Source of the DNA: Clostridia bacterium
Lineage (GTDB): Bacteria > Bacillota > Clostridia > Christensenellales > UBA1242
Assembly (NCBI GenBank): GCA_900768425.1
Contig: CAAGCR010000015.1
Span: forward strand, 1-6,004
Direction of reading: 5' to 3'
Length of the DNA stretch: 6,004 nt
Part shown: in pieces, positions 1 through 5,990 of the stretch
How the letters are laid out: each line of letters starts with the position of its first letter
Position numbering within the stretch: the first letter of the stretch is position 1
Made by a program: the position numbers and the translations under genes
Notes under the pieces: model-generated
Told to the model about the DNA's origin: nothing
Seen by the model: the letters and a program-made list of their open reading frames with translations, nothing else
Database searches by the model: none

Positions 1-38
1 AAGGAAAATTGATTTTTATTTTCAAAAAATACTTATGT

Positions 39-67
39 ATTATATCATTTTAAAATCACTTTTGCAA
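39..67 (-). promoter_or_regulatory. Divergent sigma-A-type promoter reading left off the window
   Basis: Read on the minus strand, a -35 box TTGCAA (plus 62-67) is followed by a 17-base spacer and a perfect -10 box TATAAT (plus 39-44). No start codon with a Shine-Dalgarno site is visible between the -10 box and the window edge, so any gene it drives starts to the left of base 1. In many Firmicutes the yloU-yloV pair is divergent from rpmB (ribosomal protein L28), which makes rpmB a reasonable guess for the missing gene, but nothing in the window shows it. AT-rich DNA can produce such boxes by chance; the exact spacing is the main support. Confidence 0.5.
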
Positions 68-95
68 GAGTTTTTCAAAAAAAACAAAAAAATAG

Positions 96-124
96 TTGAA
101 AAATTTTTGTAAGTGTTATAATAT
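96..124 (+). promoter_or_regulatory. Promoter of the asp23-like/fakA operon
   Basis: A -35 box TTGAAA lies at 96-101 and a perfect -10 box TATAAT at 117-122, preceded by TG one base upstream (114-115), which makes it an extended -10 element. The spacer is 15 bases, shorter than ideal; the overlapping TAATAT at 119-124 would give 17. The extended -10 can compensate for a poor -35 spacing. Transcription would begin near 129, giving a leader of about 30 bases before the GTG start. Confidence 0.65.
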
Positions 125-146
125 ATTAATGCAAATATTTCGTTTT

Positions 147-151
147 GGAGG
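147..151 (+). promoter_or_regulatory. Shine-Dalgarno site fixing the GTG start of the Asp23-like gene
   Basis: GGAGG stands 6 bases before GTG at 158-160. There is no in-frame ATG near the N-terminus that would suit the family's length, so this site is what supports a GTG initiation codon. Confidence 0.8.
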
Positions 152-157
152 CAGATT

Positions 158-511
158 GTGGCAGTTTCAACCAAAAATTTTTATGGTAATATTGAAATTT
201 CAACAAGCGCTATAGCAGCGGTTGCTGGTTTTGCTACGCTTGATACTTATGGTGTTGTAGACCTTGTATCTAAGAGCCTTAAAAGCACTATTGCAAACTT
301 ATTCAAAAAACAACCATATACCAAAGGTATACAGGTAAATATAAATAATGATAATCGTATCTTCATTGACATATATTGCATTTTAAAATATGGCATATCA
401 ATTAGTGCCATTGCCGAAAGTCTTAAAAAAACAATTAAATATACTGTTGAAGACTTTACTGGTATGATTGTGGACACAGTTAATGTTCACGTTGTCGGTG
501 TAAGAGTATAG
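158..511 (+). CDS. Asp23/Gls24 family protein (YloU-like)
   Basis: This 117-residue protein belongs to the Asp23/Gls24 (DUF322) family of small, soluble envelope-associated or stress-linked proteins of Firmicutes. The family hallmark opening is visible at residues 9-33: a YGxIEIS strand, then a run IAAVAGFAT followed by YGVVDL. The rest alternates a strand (IQVNIN, RIFIDIYCILKYG), a helix (ISAIAESLKKTIKYTVEDFTG) and a final strand (VDTVNVHVVGVRV), the normal family layout at full length. There is no signal peptide or membrane segment. It starts at GTG because GGAGG lies 6 bases upstream. The stop codon is followed 9 bases later by fakA, so the two are almost certainly co-transcribed, as yloU-yloV are in Bacillus subtilis. 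The biochemical role is not established; association with fatty-acid kinase is inferred from gene order only. Family assignment is firm. Confidence 0.93.
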   Translation: MAVSTKNFYGNIEISTSAIAAVAGFATLDTYGVVDLVSKSLKSTIANLFKKQPYTKGIQVNINNDNRIFIDIYCILKYGISISAIAESLKKTIKYTVEDFTGMIVDTVNVHVVGVRV

Positions 512-520
512 GAGTATATA

Positions 521-2155
521 ATGCAGAAATCAATAAACGGAGCATCCCTACGAAAGATGTTTATAGGGGGTGTTGCGCTCTTAGATCAAAATAAAAAGTT
601 AGTAGACGCTTTAAATGTCTTTCCAGTGCCAGATGGTGATACTGGTACAAATATGTTTTTAACATTAAAATCAGCAGTTAACGAAGTTAATAATTGTATA
701 GGAAATGAAATTTCAGACCTTTGTGAAGCCTTCTCAAAAGGCGCTTTAAGAGGTGCAAGAGGTAACTCAGGTGTTATTACATCACAAATAGTAAAAGGTT
801 TATGTTCAACACTTTCTAATTGTAAAGAAATCAATACAAAATCTTTTGCAAAGGCTATAACCGAAGGTTGCAGAATAGCATACAAAGCAGTTACAGTACC
901 AAAAGAAGGTACAATTTTAACCGTAATTCGTGTTATGAGCGAGTCAGCAAACGAAATCGCTAAAAAAACATCGGATATAGAAGAGTTTTTAAAACAAGTA
1001 ATAGATTGCGGTGAAGATATCCTTCAACAAACCCCAGAAATGTTGCCAGTTCTTAAAAAGGCTGGGGTTGTTGACGCAGGCGGTAGGGGCATAATAGTTG
1101 TCTTTACTGGTTTTTTGCGTGCATTGTCAGGTGAAGATTTTGACTATGTATTTGATGACAGCAAACCTGTTCAAACTGCAGATGATGTTATCGCAGACAT
1201 TTCCAACCTTGCAGATATTGAATTTGGTTATTGTACTGAATATATGATAATCAATATGAATAAAAAGACCACAGAGGCAGATATTGATAAACTTCGTGAA
1301 AAACTTATGAAAATAGGTGATAGTGTTCTTTGCCTTGGTGATTTAAACTTAGTAAAAGTTCATGTTCATACAAACACCCCAAATATTGCCCTAGGTTATG
1401 CTTTGGAACTTGGCGAATTATATAATCTAAAAATAGAGAATATGCGTGAGCAAAACAGAGAATTAAAGAAAAAAGCCCAAAGCCAACCACAAGAACTAAA
1501 AGAAAACGGAATGATAGCCGTTGCTCCCGGTAAAGGCATTGCCGATTTAATGCGTGATTTAACGATAGATAGCATTATTGAAGGCGGTCAAACAATGAAC
1601 CCAAGTGCTAACGACATTGCAGAAGCAGCAAATAAAGTTCCTGCCAAAAACGTGTTTGTATTCCCTAATAATAAAAACATTATCCTTGCAAGCGAACAAG
1701 CAAAAGGCTTAACCGAAAAAAATTTAATCGTAATTCCAACCAAAAGCGTACCAGAAGGCATATCAGCAGCTTTAGCTTTTAATCCTGAAGCAACAGTTGA
1801 AGAAAACACTCAAAATATGACAGACTCAGTTACAACTGTTAAGTCTGCATCTGTAACATACGCAGTTAGAGCAACCCACGTAGATGGTTTTGATCTAAAC
1901 GTTGGTGAAATTATCGGTTTAGATGATAAATCAATTTTGTCAAAAGGCACATCTATAAGTGATACAACAAAAGATTTAATATCAAAATTGATAAATGATA
2001 TGACAACATCAATAACTCTTTTCTATGGAGAAGATGTTAAACCGGTAGAAGCTGACCTTCTACAACAAGAACTAGCAGAAAAATACCCATATGCCGAAAT
2101 TACAGCCATCTATGGCGGTCAACCAGTTTATTACTACATTATTTCATTAGAATAA
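521..2155 (+). CDS. fakA: Fatty acid kinase ATP-binding subunit FakA (DAK2/YloV)
   Basis: FakA transfers phosphate from ATP to a fatty acid held by a separate FakB protein, making acyl-phosphate for phospholipid synthesis from exogenous or recycled fatty acids. At 544 residues it is full length for the family. The N-terminal DhaL-type kinase domain (about 1-200) carries NVFPVPDGDTGTNM at 32-45, with D38 and D40 in the Mg-ATP site, and the ALRGARGNSG loop at 75-84. The middle domain (about 220-320) has C238 and the HVH pair H281/H283, matching the metal-binding residues known from staphylococcal FakA. The C-terminal DegV-like domain (about 330-544) contains GGQTMNPS at 355-362 and FPNNKN at 381-386 and ends in the typical GGQPVYYYIISLE. 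The start has GGAG at 511-514, its first base being the last base of the upstream stop codon, 6 bases before ATG. No fakB is in the window, and recG, a frequent downstream neighbour in other Firmicutes, is absent. Confidence 0.96.
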   Translation: MQKSINGASLRKMFIGGVALLDQNKKLVDALNVFPVPDGDTGTNMFLTLKSAVNEVNNCIGNEISDLCEAFSKGALRGARGNSGVITSQIVKGLCSTLSNCKEINTKSFAKAITEGCRIAYKAVTVPKEGTILTVIRVMSESANEIAKKTSDIEEFLKQVIDCGEDILQQTPEMLPVLKKAGVVDAGGRGIIVVFTGFLRALSGEDFDYVFDDSKPVQTADDVIADISNLADIEFGYCTEYMIINMNKKTTEADIDKLREKLMKIGDSVLCLGDLNLVKVHVHTNTPNIALGYALELGELYNLKIENMREQNRELKKKAQSQPQELKENGMIAVAPGKGIADLMRDLTIDSIIEGGQTMNPSANDIAEAANKVPAKNVFVFPNNKNIILASEQAKGLTEKNLIVIPTKSVPEGISAALAFNPEATVEENTQNMTDSVTTVKSASVTYAVRATHVDGFDLNVGEIIGLDDKSILSKGTSISDTTKDLISKLINDMTTSITLFYGEDVKPVEADLLQQELAEKYPYAEITAIYGGQPVYYYIISLE

Positions 2156-2270
2156 TTAATATTAATAGTGAACTAACAATAAAATGTTTGCAGTGTATGG
2201 ATTAAAATTGATTAAAAACAATATGTTGATTTTTCATTACAAAAAAAAACAAATGCAAATACTTTTACAG

Positions 2271-2307
2271 CCTAAATCGGTTTTTAAAACTAGATTTAGG
2301 TTTTTTT
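2271..2307 (+). terminator. Rho-independent terminator of the asp23-like/fakA operon
   Basis: CCTAAATC (2271-2278) pairs perfectly with GATTTAGG (2293-2300) and is followed by seven Ts (2301-2307). The loop can extend the stem: GTTT at 2280-2283 can pair with AAAC at 2287-2290. It lies about 115 bases after the fakA stop; the sequence between (2156-2270) holds only AT-rich DNA including a 12-base palindrome directly after the stop. The minus-strand side lacks a good T run, so it looks one-directional. Confidence 0.85.
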
Positions 2308-2379
2308 ATATTTATGTTTATCATTTTAGCAAATGAATTGACCTTATCTACAAAACACCAACTTTTTTCATTTTCGGTA

Positions 2380-2408
2380 TTGAATATTTTGAACTTGTTT
2401 GATATAAT
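2380..2408 (+). promoter_or_regulatory. Near-consensus promoter of the small orphan gene
   Basis: TTGAAT (2380-2385), a spacer of exactly 17 bases, and TATAAT (2403-2408) form a near-perfect sigma-A promoter. Only 7 bases separate the -10 box from ATG at 2416, so the expected transcription start (G2414 or A2416) coincides with the start codon. The promoter lies inside the longer open frame that begins at 2314, which argues that the longer frame is not the real gene. Confidence 0.75.
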
Positions 2409-2415
2409 ATTTTGT

Positions 2416-2820
2416 ATGAAAGTATATAGATATTTATCTGAAGAAGAATTAGCACATATATTAAAAAACGAAACCGATAAAATTGGTGCGGAGTATAATA
2501 ATTCAAAACTTACTTGCAATAATCATCGTTATAGACAAGGCGTAAAATATTTGCACTTTTTTAAACATAAAGATAGTATTAAGTATTTAAAAATGCAAAT
2601 GAAATTTATAAGACCGTACTATATTTGTGAGTTCAATATTCCATTAAGAGTCCTAGCAAAAGGTGTAGGCAAAGGATACTATGATATAGGCGGAATGGAA
2701 TATATTATTATAAGTCAACGCGAATTTATAGTTCCAGCAAAAGATTTAAAGAAAGAATGGCTTATAGGTTACAAGCAAGATAGCCTAAATGCGACATCTG
2801 AAAAAGAAATGGAAAAATAA
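2416..2820 (+). CDS. Unrecognised 134-residue protein, apparently leaderless
   Basis: I do not recognise this protein with confidence. It is soluble-looking, basic and aromatic-rich, with no signal peptide or membrane helix. It opens MKVYRYLSEEELAHILKN, has a central YLHFFKHKDSIKYLK (45-59), a strand YICEFNIP (69-76), a glycine-rich turn GKGYYDIGGMEY (85-96) and a strand REFIVPAKDL (102-111). The open frame extends upstream to ATG 2314, but that start has no Shine-Dalgarno site, sits just after the T run of the upstream terminator, and the extra 34 residues overlie a near-perfect promoter. I therefore chose ATG 2416, which has no ribosome site either and would be read from a transcript with little or no leader. 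The order (Y)RYLS near the N-terminus, hydrophobic-FF in the middle and a late glutamate before IVP vaguely resembles small ADP-ribosyltransferase folds; this is a weak guess. It is flanked by its own promoter and terminator, so it is not part of the neighbouring operons. Confidence 0.75.
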   Translation: MKVYRYLSEEELAHILKNETDKIGAEYNNSKLTCNNHRYRQGVKYLHFFKHKDSIKYLKMQMKFIRPYYICEFNIPLRVLAKGVGKGYYDIGGMEYIIISQREFIVPAKDLKKEWLIGYKQDSLNATSEKEMEK

Positions 2821-2843
2821 CCTATTTTTTAACATAAAACAGC

Positions 2844-2872
2844 AAACTCCTTAAAGTTAAAGGAGTTTTTTT
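2844..2872 (+). terminator. Rho-independent terminator of the orphan gene
   Basis: AAACTCCTT (2844-2852) pairs with AAGGAGTTT (2860-2868) around a 7-base loop, and the T run covers 2866-2872. It follows the stop codon of the small gene by about 23 bases and separates it from ppdK, which must therefore have its own promoter between about 2873 and 2945. Confidence 0.92.
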
Positions 2873-2964
2873 GTTGTTTTGTTGTTTATTGCATAAATTA
2901 TTTGCTAAATTTGTACAAAATGTGTAAACTTATTAGGTATTTTTAAAAAGGAGATTAAATTTTA

Positions 2965-5601
2965 ATGGCAAAAAAATACGTTTATTTATTTACAGAAGGT
3001 AATGCAAAAATGCGTGAACTTCTAGGAGGTAAAGGTGCAAATCTTGCTGAAATGACTTGCCTTGGATTACCAGTTCCACAAGGTTTTACAATTTCAACAG
3101 AAGCATGTACACAATATTATGAAGATGGTCGCCAAATCAATCCAGAAATTCAAGCCCAAATTCTTGAATACATTGGGAAAATGGAAGAAATCACTGGCAA
3201 AAAGTTCGGTGATGAAGAAAATCCACTTTTGGTATCTGTTCGTAGTGGTGCAAGAGCATCAATGCCAGGTATGATGGATACAATCTTAAACTTAGGACTA
3301 AATGAAAAAGTTGTTAATGTAATTGCTAAAAAATCAGGCAATCCACGTTGGGCATGGGACTGTTACAGACGTTTCATTCAAATGTACAGTGATGTTGTTA
3401 TGGAAGTAGGGAAAAAATACTTTGAACAACTAATTGACCAAATGAAAGAACGCAAAGGTGTAACTCAAGATATTGAACTTACAGCCGAAGACTTAGCAGA
3501 ACTTGCAAGAGAATTCAAAGCCGAATATAAAGAAAAAATCGGTGAAGACTTCCCAGATGATCCAAAAGAACAACTATTTGGAGCAATAAAAGCCGTATTC
3601 CGTTCTTGGGATAACCCTAGAGCAAACTATTACAGAATGCAAAACGATATTCCTTATTCTTGGGGAACAGCAGTAAACGTTCAAATGATGGCTTTTGGTA
3701 ATATGGGCGAAACTTCAGGTACAGGTGTTGCATTCACTCGTGACCCTGCTACTGGTGAAAAGAAATTAATGGGCGAATTCTTAATGAACGCTCAAGGTGA
3801 AGACGTTGTTGCCGGTGTTAGAACTCCAATGCCTATTGCAAAAATGGCAGAAGTAATGCCGGAAGTATACGAACAATTCCAACAAATCTGCAAAACTCTA
3901 GAAAATCATTATAGAGATATGCAAGATATGGAATTCACAATAGAAGACAAAAAATTGTATATGCTTCAAACTCGTAATGGTAAACGTACAGCAAGAGCAG
4001 CAATCAAAATCGCTTGCGATTTAGTTGATGAAGGTATGATAACCGAACAAGAAGCATTAATGCAAATTGATCCAAAGAGCTTAGACTCTCTATTACACCC
4101 ACAATTTGATGCAAAAGCATTAAAGAGCGCTGAACCTATCGCTCAAGCACTAGCAGCATCTCCGGGTGCAGCTTGTGGTGGCATTGTGTTCACAGCAGAA
4201 GATGCAGTTAAAGCCGGCAAAAACAAACAAAAAGTTGTTTTAGTTCGTCTAGAAACATCTCCGGAAGATATTGAAGGTATGCACTATGCTCAAGGCGTGC
4301 TAACCGTTCGTGGAGGTATGACATCTCACGCAGCCGTTGTTGCTCGTGGTATGGGAACTTGCTGTGTTTCTGGTTGCGGTGAAATAAAAATGGATGAAGA
4401 AAATAAACAATTCACCCTAAAAGGCAAAGTATTTAAAGAAGGTGATGTTATATCACTAGATGGCTCAACAGGTAAAATTTACGATGGTGCAATCGCAACT
4501 GTTCCAGCAAACACTAACGATGGCGAATTTGGTAGAATTATGGCTTGGGCTAATAAATATAAAGCATTATCAGTAAGAACAAATGCCGACACTCCAAAAG
4601 ATGCTCATCAAGCATTTGAATTTGGTGCAGAAGGTATTGGTCTTTGCAGAACAGAGCATATGTTCTTTGAACCAGACCGTATTGCAGCAATAAGAGAAAT
4701 GATTTGCTCAGACACTGTTGAACAACGTGAAGCCGCTCTAGCAAAACTAGAACCAATTCAACAAGGTGACTTTGAAAAATTATACGAAGAAGCACAAGGT
4801 GCTCCAGTAAACATTCGTTTCTTAGATCCACCACTTCATGAGTTTGTTCCAACCGAAGAAGCAGATATTAAACTTCTTGCAGATTCACAAGGAAAAACAG
4901 TTGAAGAAGTTAAACAAATCATTGCATCATTGCACGAATTTAACCCTATGATGGGACATCGTGGTTGCCGTCTTGCAGTTACATTCCCAGAAATTGCAAA
5001 AATGCAAACAACCGCTGTTATTAAAGCAGCACTTGCAGTAAATGCAAAACACCCAGAGTTCAAAACAACTCCAGAAATTATGATTCCACTTGTTGGCGAA
5101 AAGAAAGAACTTGCCTTTGTTAAAAAGATTGTATGTGAAACGGCAGATGCTTTAATCAAAGAAGCAGGCGTAGAAATGCCATATAAAGTTGGTACAATGA
5201 TTGAAATCCCTCGTGCAGCACTTCTTGCAAATGAAATCGCAGAAGAAGCAGAGTATTTCTCATTTGGAACAAACGACCTAACTCAAATGACATTTGGTTT
5301 CAGTCGTGATGATGCTGGTAAATTCTTAGGTTCATACTATGAAAATAAAATTTACGAATCAGATCCATTTGCCCGCCTAGATACTCATGGCGTTGGTAAA
5401 TTAATTGAAATGGCTACAACACTTGGTAAACAAACTCGCCCTAATATCACCTTAGGTATATGTGGTGAACATGGTGGTGACCCATCTTCAATAGAATTCT
5501 GCCATAAAACTGGCTTAACTTATGTTTCTTGCTCTCCATTCCGTGTGCCAATCGCACGCCTTGCTGCAGCTCAAGCAAACATAAAATATCCTAGACAATA
5601 A
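2965..5601 (+). CDS. ppdK: Pyruvate, phosphate dikinase
   Basis: This cytoplasmic enzyme reversibly converts pyruvate, ATP and phosphate to phosphoenolpyruvate, AMP and diphosphate, working either in gluconeogenesis or in PPi-linked glycolysis as in many anaerobes. All three domains are present at normal length (878 residues). The N-terminal nucleotide-binding domain (about 1-340) has GGKGANLAEM (21-30, K23), R93 in VRSGARASMPGMMDT, and E323 and Q335. The swivelling phosphohistidine domain (about 390-510) has GGMTSHAAVVARG with catalytic H455 and T453, the threonine phosphorylated in regulated members. The C-terminal barrel (about 520-878) has R562 in LCRTEH, R618 in NIRFLDPPLHEF, FGTNDLTQ (767-774) and the acid-base C833 in CGEHGG. 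AAGGAG at 2948-2953 lies 11 bases before ATG, slightly long. The preceding terminator makes it a single-gene unit; no clear promoter stands out, the best being TTGCTA (2902-2907) and TAAACT (2925-2930) at 17 bases. No gene for the PPDK regulatory protein is present. Confidence 0.98.
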   Translation: MAKKYVYLFTEGNAKMRELLGGKGANLAEMTCLGLPVPQGFTISTEACTQYYEDGRQINPEIQAQILEYIGKMEEITGKKFGDEENPLLVSVRSGARASMPGMMDTILNLGLNEKVVNVIAKKSGNPRWAWDCYRRFIQMYSDVVMEVGKKYFEQLIDQMKERKGVTQDIELTAEDLAELAREFKAEYKEKIGEDFPDDPKEQLFGAIKAVFRSWDNPRANYYRMQNDIPYSWGTAVNVQMMAFGNMGETSGTGVAFTRDPATGEKKLMGEFLMNAQGEDVVAGVRTPMPIAKMAEVMPEVYEQFQQICKTLENHYRDMQDMEFTIEDKKLYMLQTRNGKRTARAAIKIACDLVDEGMITEQEALMQIDPKSLDSLLHPQFDAKALKSAEPIAQALAASPGAACGGIVFTAEDAVKAGKNKQKVVLVRLETSPEDIEGMHYAQGVLTVRGGMTSHAAVVARGMGTCCVSGCGEIKMDEENKQFTLKGKVFKEGDVISLDGSTGKIYDGAIATVPANTNDGEFGRIMAWANKYKALSVRTNADTPKDAHQAFEFGAEGIGLCRTEHMFFEPDRIAAIREMICSDTVEQREAALAKLEPIQQGDFEKLYEEAQGAPVNIRFLDPPLHEFVPTEEADIKLLADSQGKTVEEVKQIIASLHEFNPMMGHRGCRLAVTFPEIAKMQTTAVIKAALAVNAKHPEFKTTPEIMIPLVGEKKELAFVKKIVCETADALIKEAGVEMPYKVGTMIEIPRAALLANEIAEEAEYFSFGTNDLTQMTFGFSRDDAGKFLGSYYENKIYESDPFARLDTHGVGKLIEMATTLGKQTRPNITLGICGEHGGDPSSIEFCHKTGLTYVSCSPFRVPIARLAAAQANIKYPRQ

Positions 5602-5747
5602 TGTTATGATACACTAGCTTTTCGTGATGTTTTAACCCGCTCGGAATTAAAATTTTGTCACAACAAAATTTTAGAAATTGCATTCGCAATTTCGTTTGCT
5701 TCCGCAAACAATTCCGAGCCCCATCACCACCAACTTGTGTAATAACA
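5602..5747. repeat. Long imperfect inverted repeat in the ppdK 3' region
   Basis: The two ends of this stretch are inverted copies of each other. TGTTAT at 5602-5607 plus T5610 pair with 5741-5747, leaving two unpaired bases (5608-5609); 5611-5629 matches the complement of 5722-5740 at 14 of 19 positions, including ACAC/GTGT and GTGATG/CATCAC. Inside, the core 5639-5719 is far better paired (separate entry). A further 5-base match, TAGAC 5592-5596 with GTCTA 5752-5756, may extend the arms across the ppdK stop codon. It has the shape of a small non-autonomous insertion (MITE-like), with no transposase and no clear target-site duplication. Because it lies between the ppdK stop and terminator it should be transcribed as 3' untranslated RNA. 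Whether it is repeated elsewhere cannot be seen here. Confidence 0.7.
5639..5719. other. Cloverleaf-like four-way junction core (structured DNA or RNA)
   Basis: A perfect 10-bp closing stem, GCTCGGAATT (5639-5648) with AATTCCGAGC (5710-5719), encloses three consecutive perfect hairpins: a 10-bp stem 5649-5658/5663-5672 with loop CACA, an 8-bp stem 5674-5681/5686-5693 with loop ATTC, and a 6-bp stem 5694-5699/5704-5709 with loop TTCC. Only A5673 is unpaired at the junction, so 68 of 81 bases are in perfect pairs. It is not a tRNA: arm lengths, loops and invariant tRNA bases do not fit. No T run follows, so it is not itself a terminator. I know of no named RNA family or repeat that matches. The pairing is read directly; any function is unknown. 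Confidence 0.8.
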
Positions 5748-5785
5748 CCAAGTCTACAAACAAAACAATTCATTTTTTAGTATAC

Positions 5786-5823
5786 AAAAAAAAGAGTAAA
5801 ACAATTTAAGTTTTGCTCTTTTT
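5786..5823 (+). terminator. Rho-independent terminator of ppdK, possibly two-directional
   Basis: AAAGAGTAAAAC (5791-5802) pairs with GTTTTGCTCTTT (5810-5821) around a 7-base loop, with a single U-G wobble (T5797/G5815). Eight As (5786-5793) precede and five Ts (5819-5823) end the structure, so it could terminate transcription from either side. It lies about 185 bases after the ppdK stop, beyond the inverted-repeat element. Confidence 0.85.
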
Positions 5824-5840
5824 CATTTGGTCTATAAATA

Positions 5841-5930
5841 TTTAAAATGATTAGGCGAAACTTTTTAACATTAGTATAAGCAAGCATAAAAGCGAAGCGT
5901 TATGCTTCAAAGTTTCCCCTGCATTTTAAA
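5841..5930. repeat. Second inverted-repeat element, bipartite hairpin
   Basis: Nested arms pair across 90 bases: TTTAAAATG (5841-5849) with CATTTTAAA (5922-5930), AGG (5853-5855) with CCT (5918-5920), and GAAACTTT (5857-5864) with AAAGTTTC (5909-5916), broken only by a 3/1-base internal loop and a C-C mismatch. Inside, a perfect 8-bp hairpin AAGCATAA/TTATGCTT (5882-5889/5900-5907) carries a 10-base loop with AAGCG twice. A 17-base unpaired stretch (5865-5881) lies on the left side only. There is no T run directly after it. Its sequence does not match the cloverleaf element. It may be another small repeat or a structured RNA; no coding potential is evident. Confidence 0.6.
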
Positions 5931-5968
5931 AAAACAAAAAAACCAAAAAAATTTTCACAAAATTAAAA

Positions 5969-5990
5969 AAATGTTAAAAAACATTTGACA
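5969..5990 (+). promoter_or_regulatory. Small hairpin overlapping a perfect -35 box at the window edge
   Basis: AAATGTT (5969-5975) and AACATTT (5980-5986) form a perfect 7-bp inverted repeat around AAAA, and its right arm overlaps TTGACA (5985-5990), a consensus -35 box. The place where a -10 box should be is beyond or within the terminal G run, so a promoter cannot be confirmed. The inverted repeat could be an operator, or chance in AT-rich DNA. Confidence 0.25.

Noticed and set aside
2155..2166. Perfect 12-base palindrome ATTAATATTAAT at the fakA stop codon
   Set aside because: It is made only of A and T and is easily expected by chance in this composition; there is no accompanying promoter or stem of useful stability.
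2314..2415. 34-residue N-terminal extension of the orphan gene starting at ATG 2314, hydrophobic enough to suggest a signal peptide
   Set aside because: There is no Shine-Dalgarno site, the start lies directly after a terminator T run, and the stretch contains a near-perfect promoter. The residues also lack a proper basic n-region and cleavage site.
2265..2519. Minus-strand open frame of 84 codons across the fakA terminator and orphan gene
   Set aside because: It runs antisense through a terminator, a promoter and a coding region and has no convincing ribosome site or family features.
2902..2940. Candidate ppdK promoters (TTGCTA/TAAACT, or TTGTAC with TATTAG)
   Set aside because: None matches both boxes well at proper spacing. 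A promoter must exist after the 2844-2872 terminator, but I cannot choose its position from sequence alone.
4550..5159. Minus-strand open frames of 100 and 107 codons inside ppdK
   Set aside because: They are antisense shadows of a strongly conserved enzyme gene.
5639..5719. tRNA or tmRNA-like gene reading of the cloverleaf
   Set aside because: Arm lengths of 10, 10, 8 and 6 bp with 4-base loops, no TTC motif in the expected place and no acceptor tail rule out a tRNA.
5639..5760. CRISPR array
   Set aside because: The hairpins are adjacent inverted repeats of different sequence, not regularly spaced direct repeats.
5591..5773. Minus-strand open frame of 60 codons over the inverted-repeat region
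   Set aside because: It is created by the palindromic element, has no ribosome site and reads no recognisable domain.
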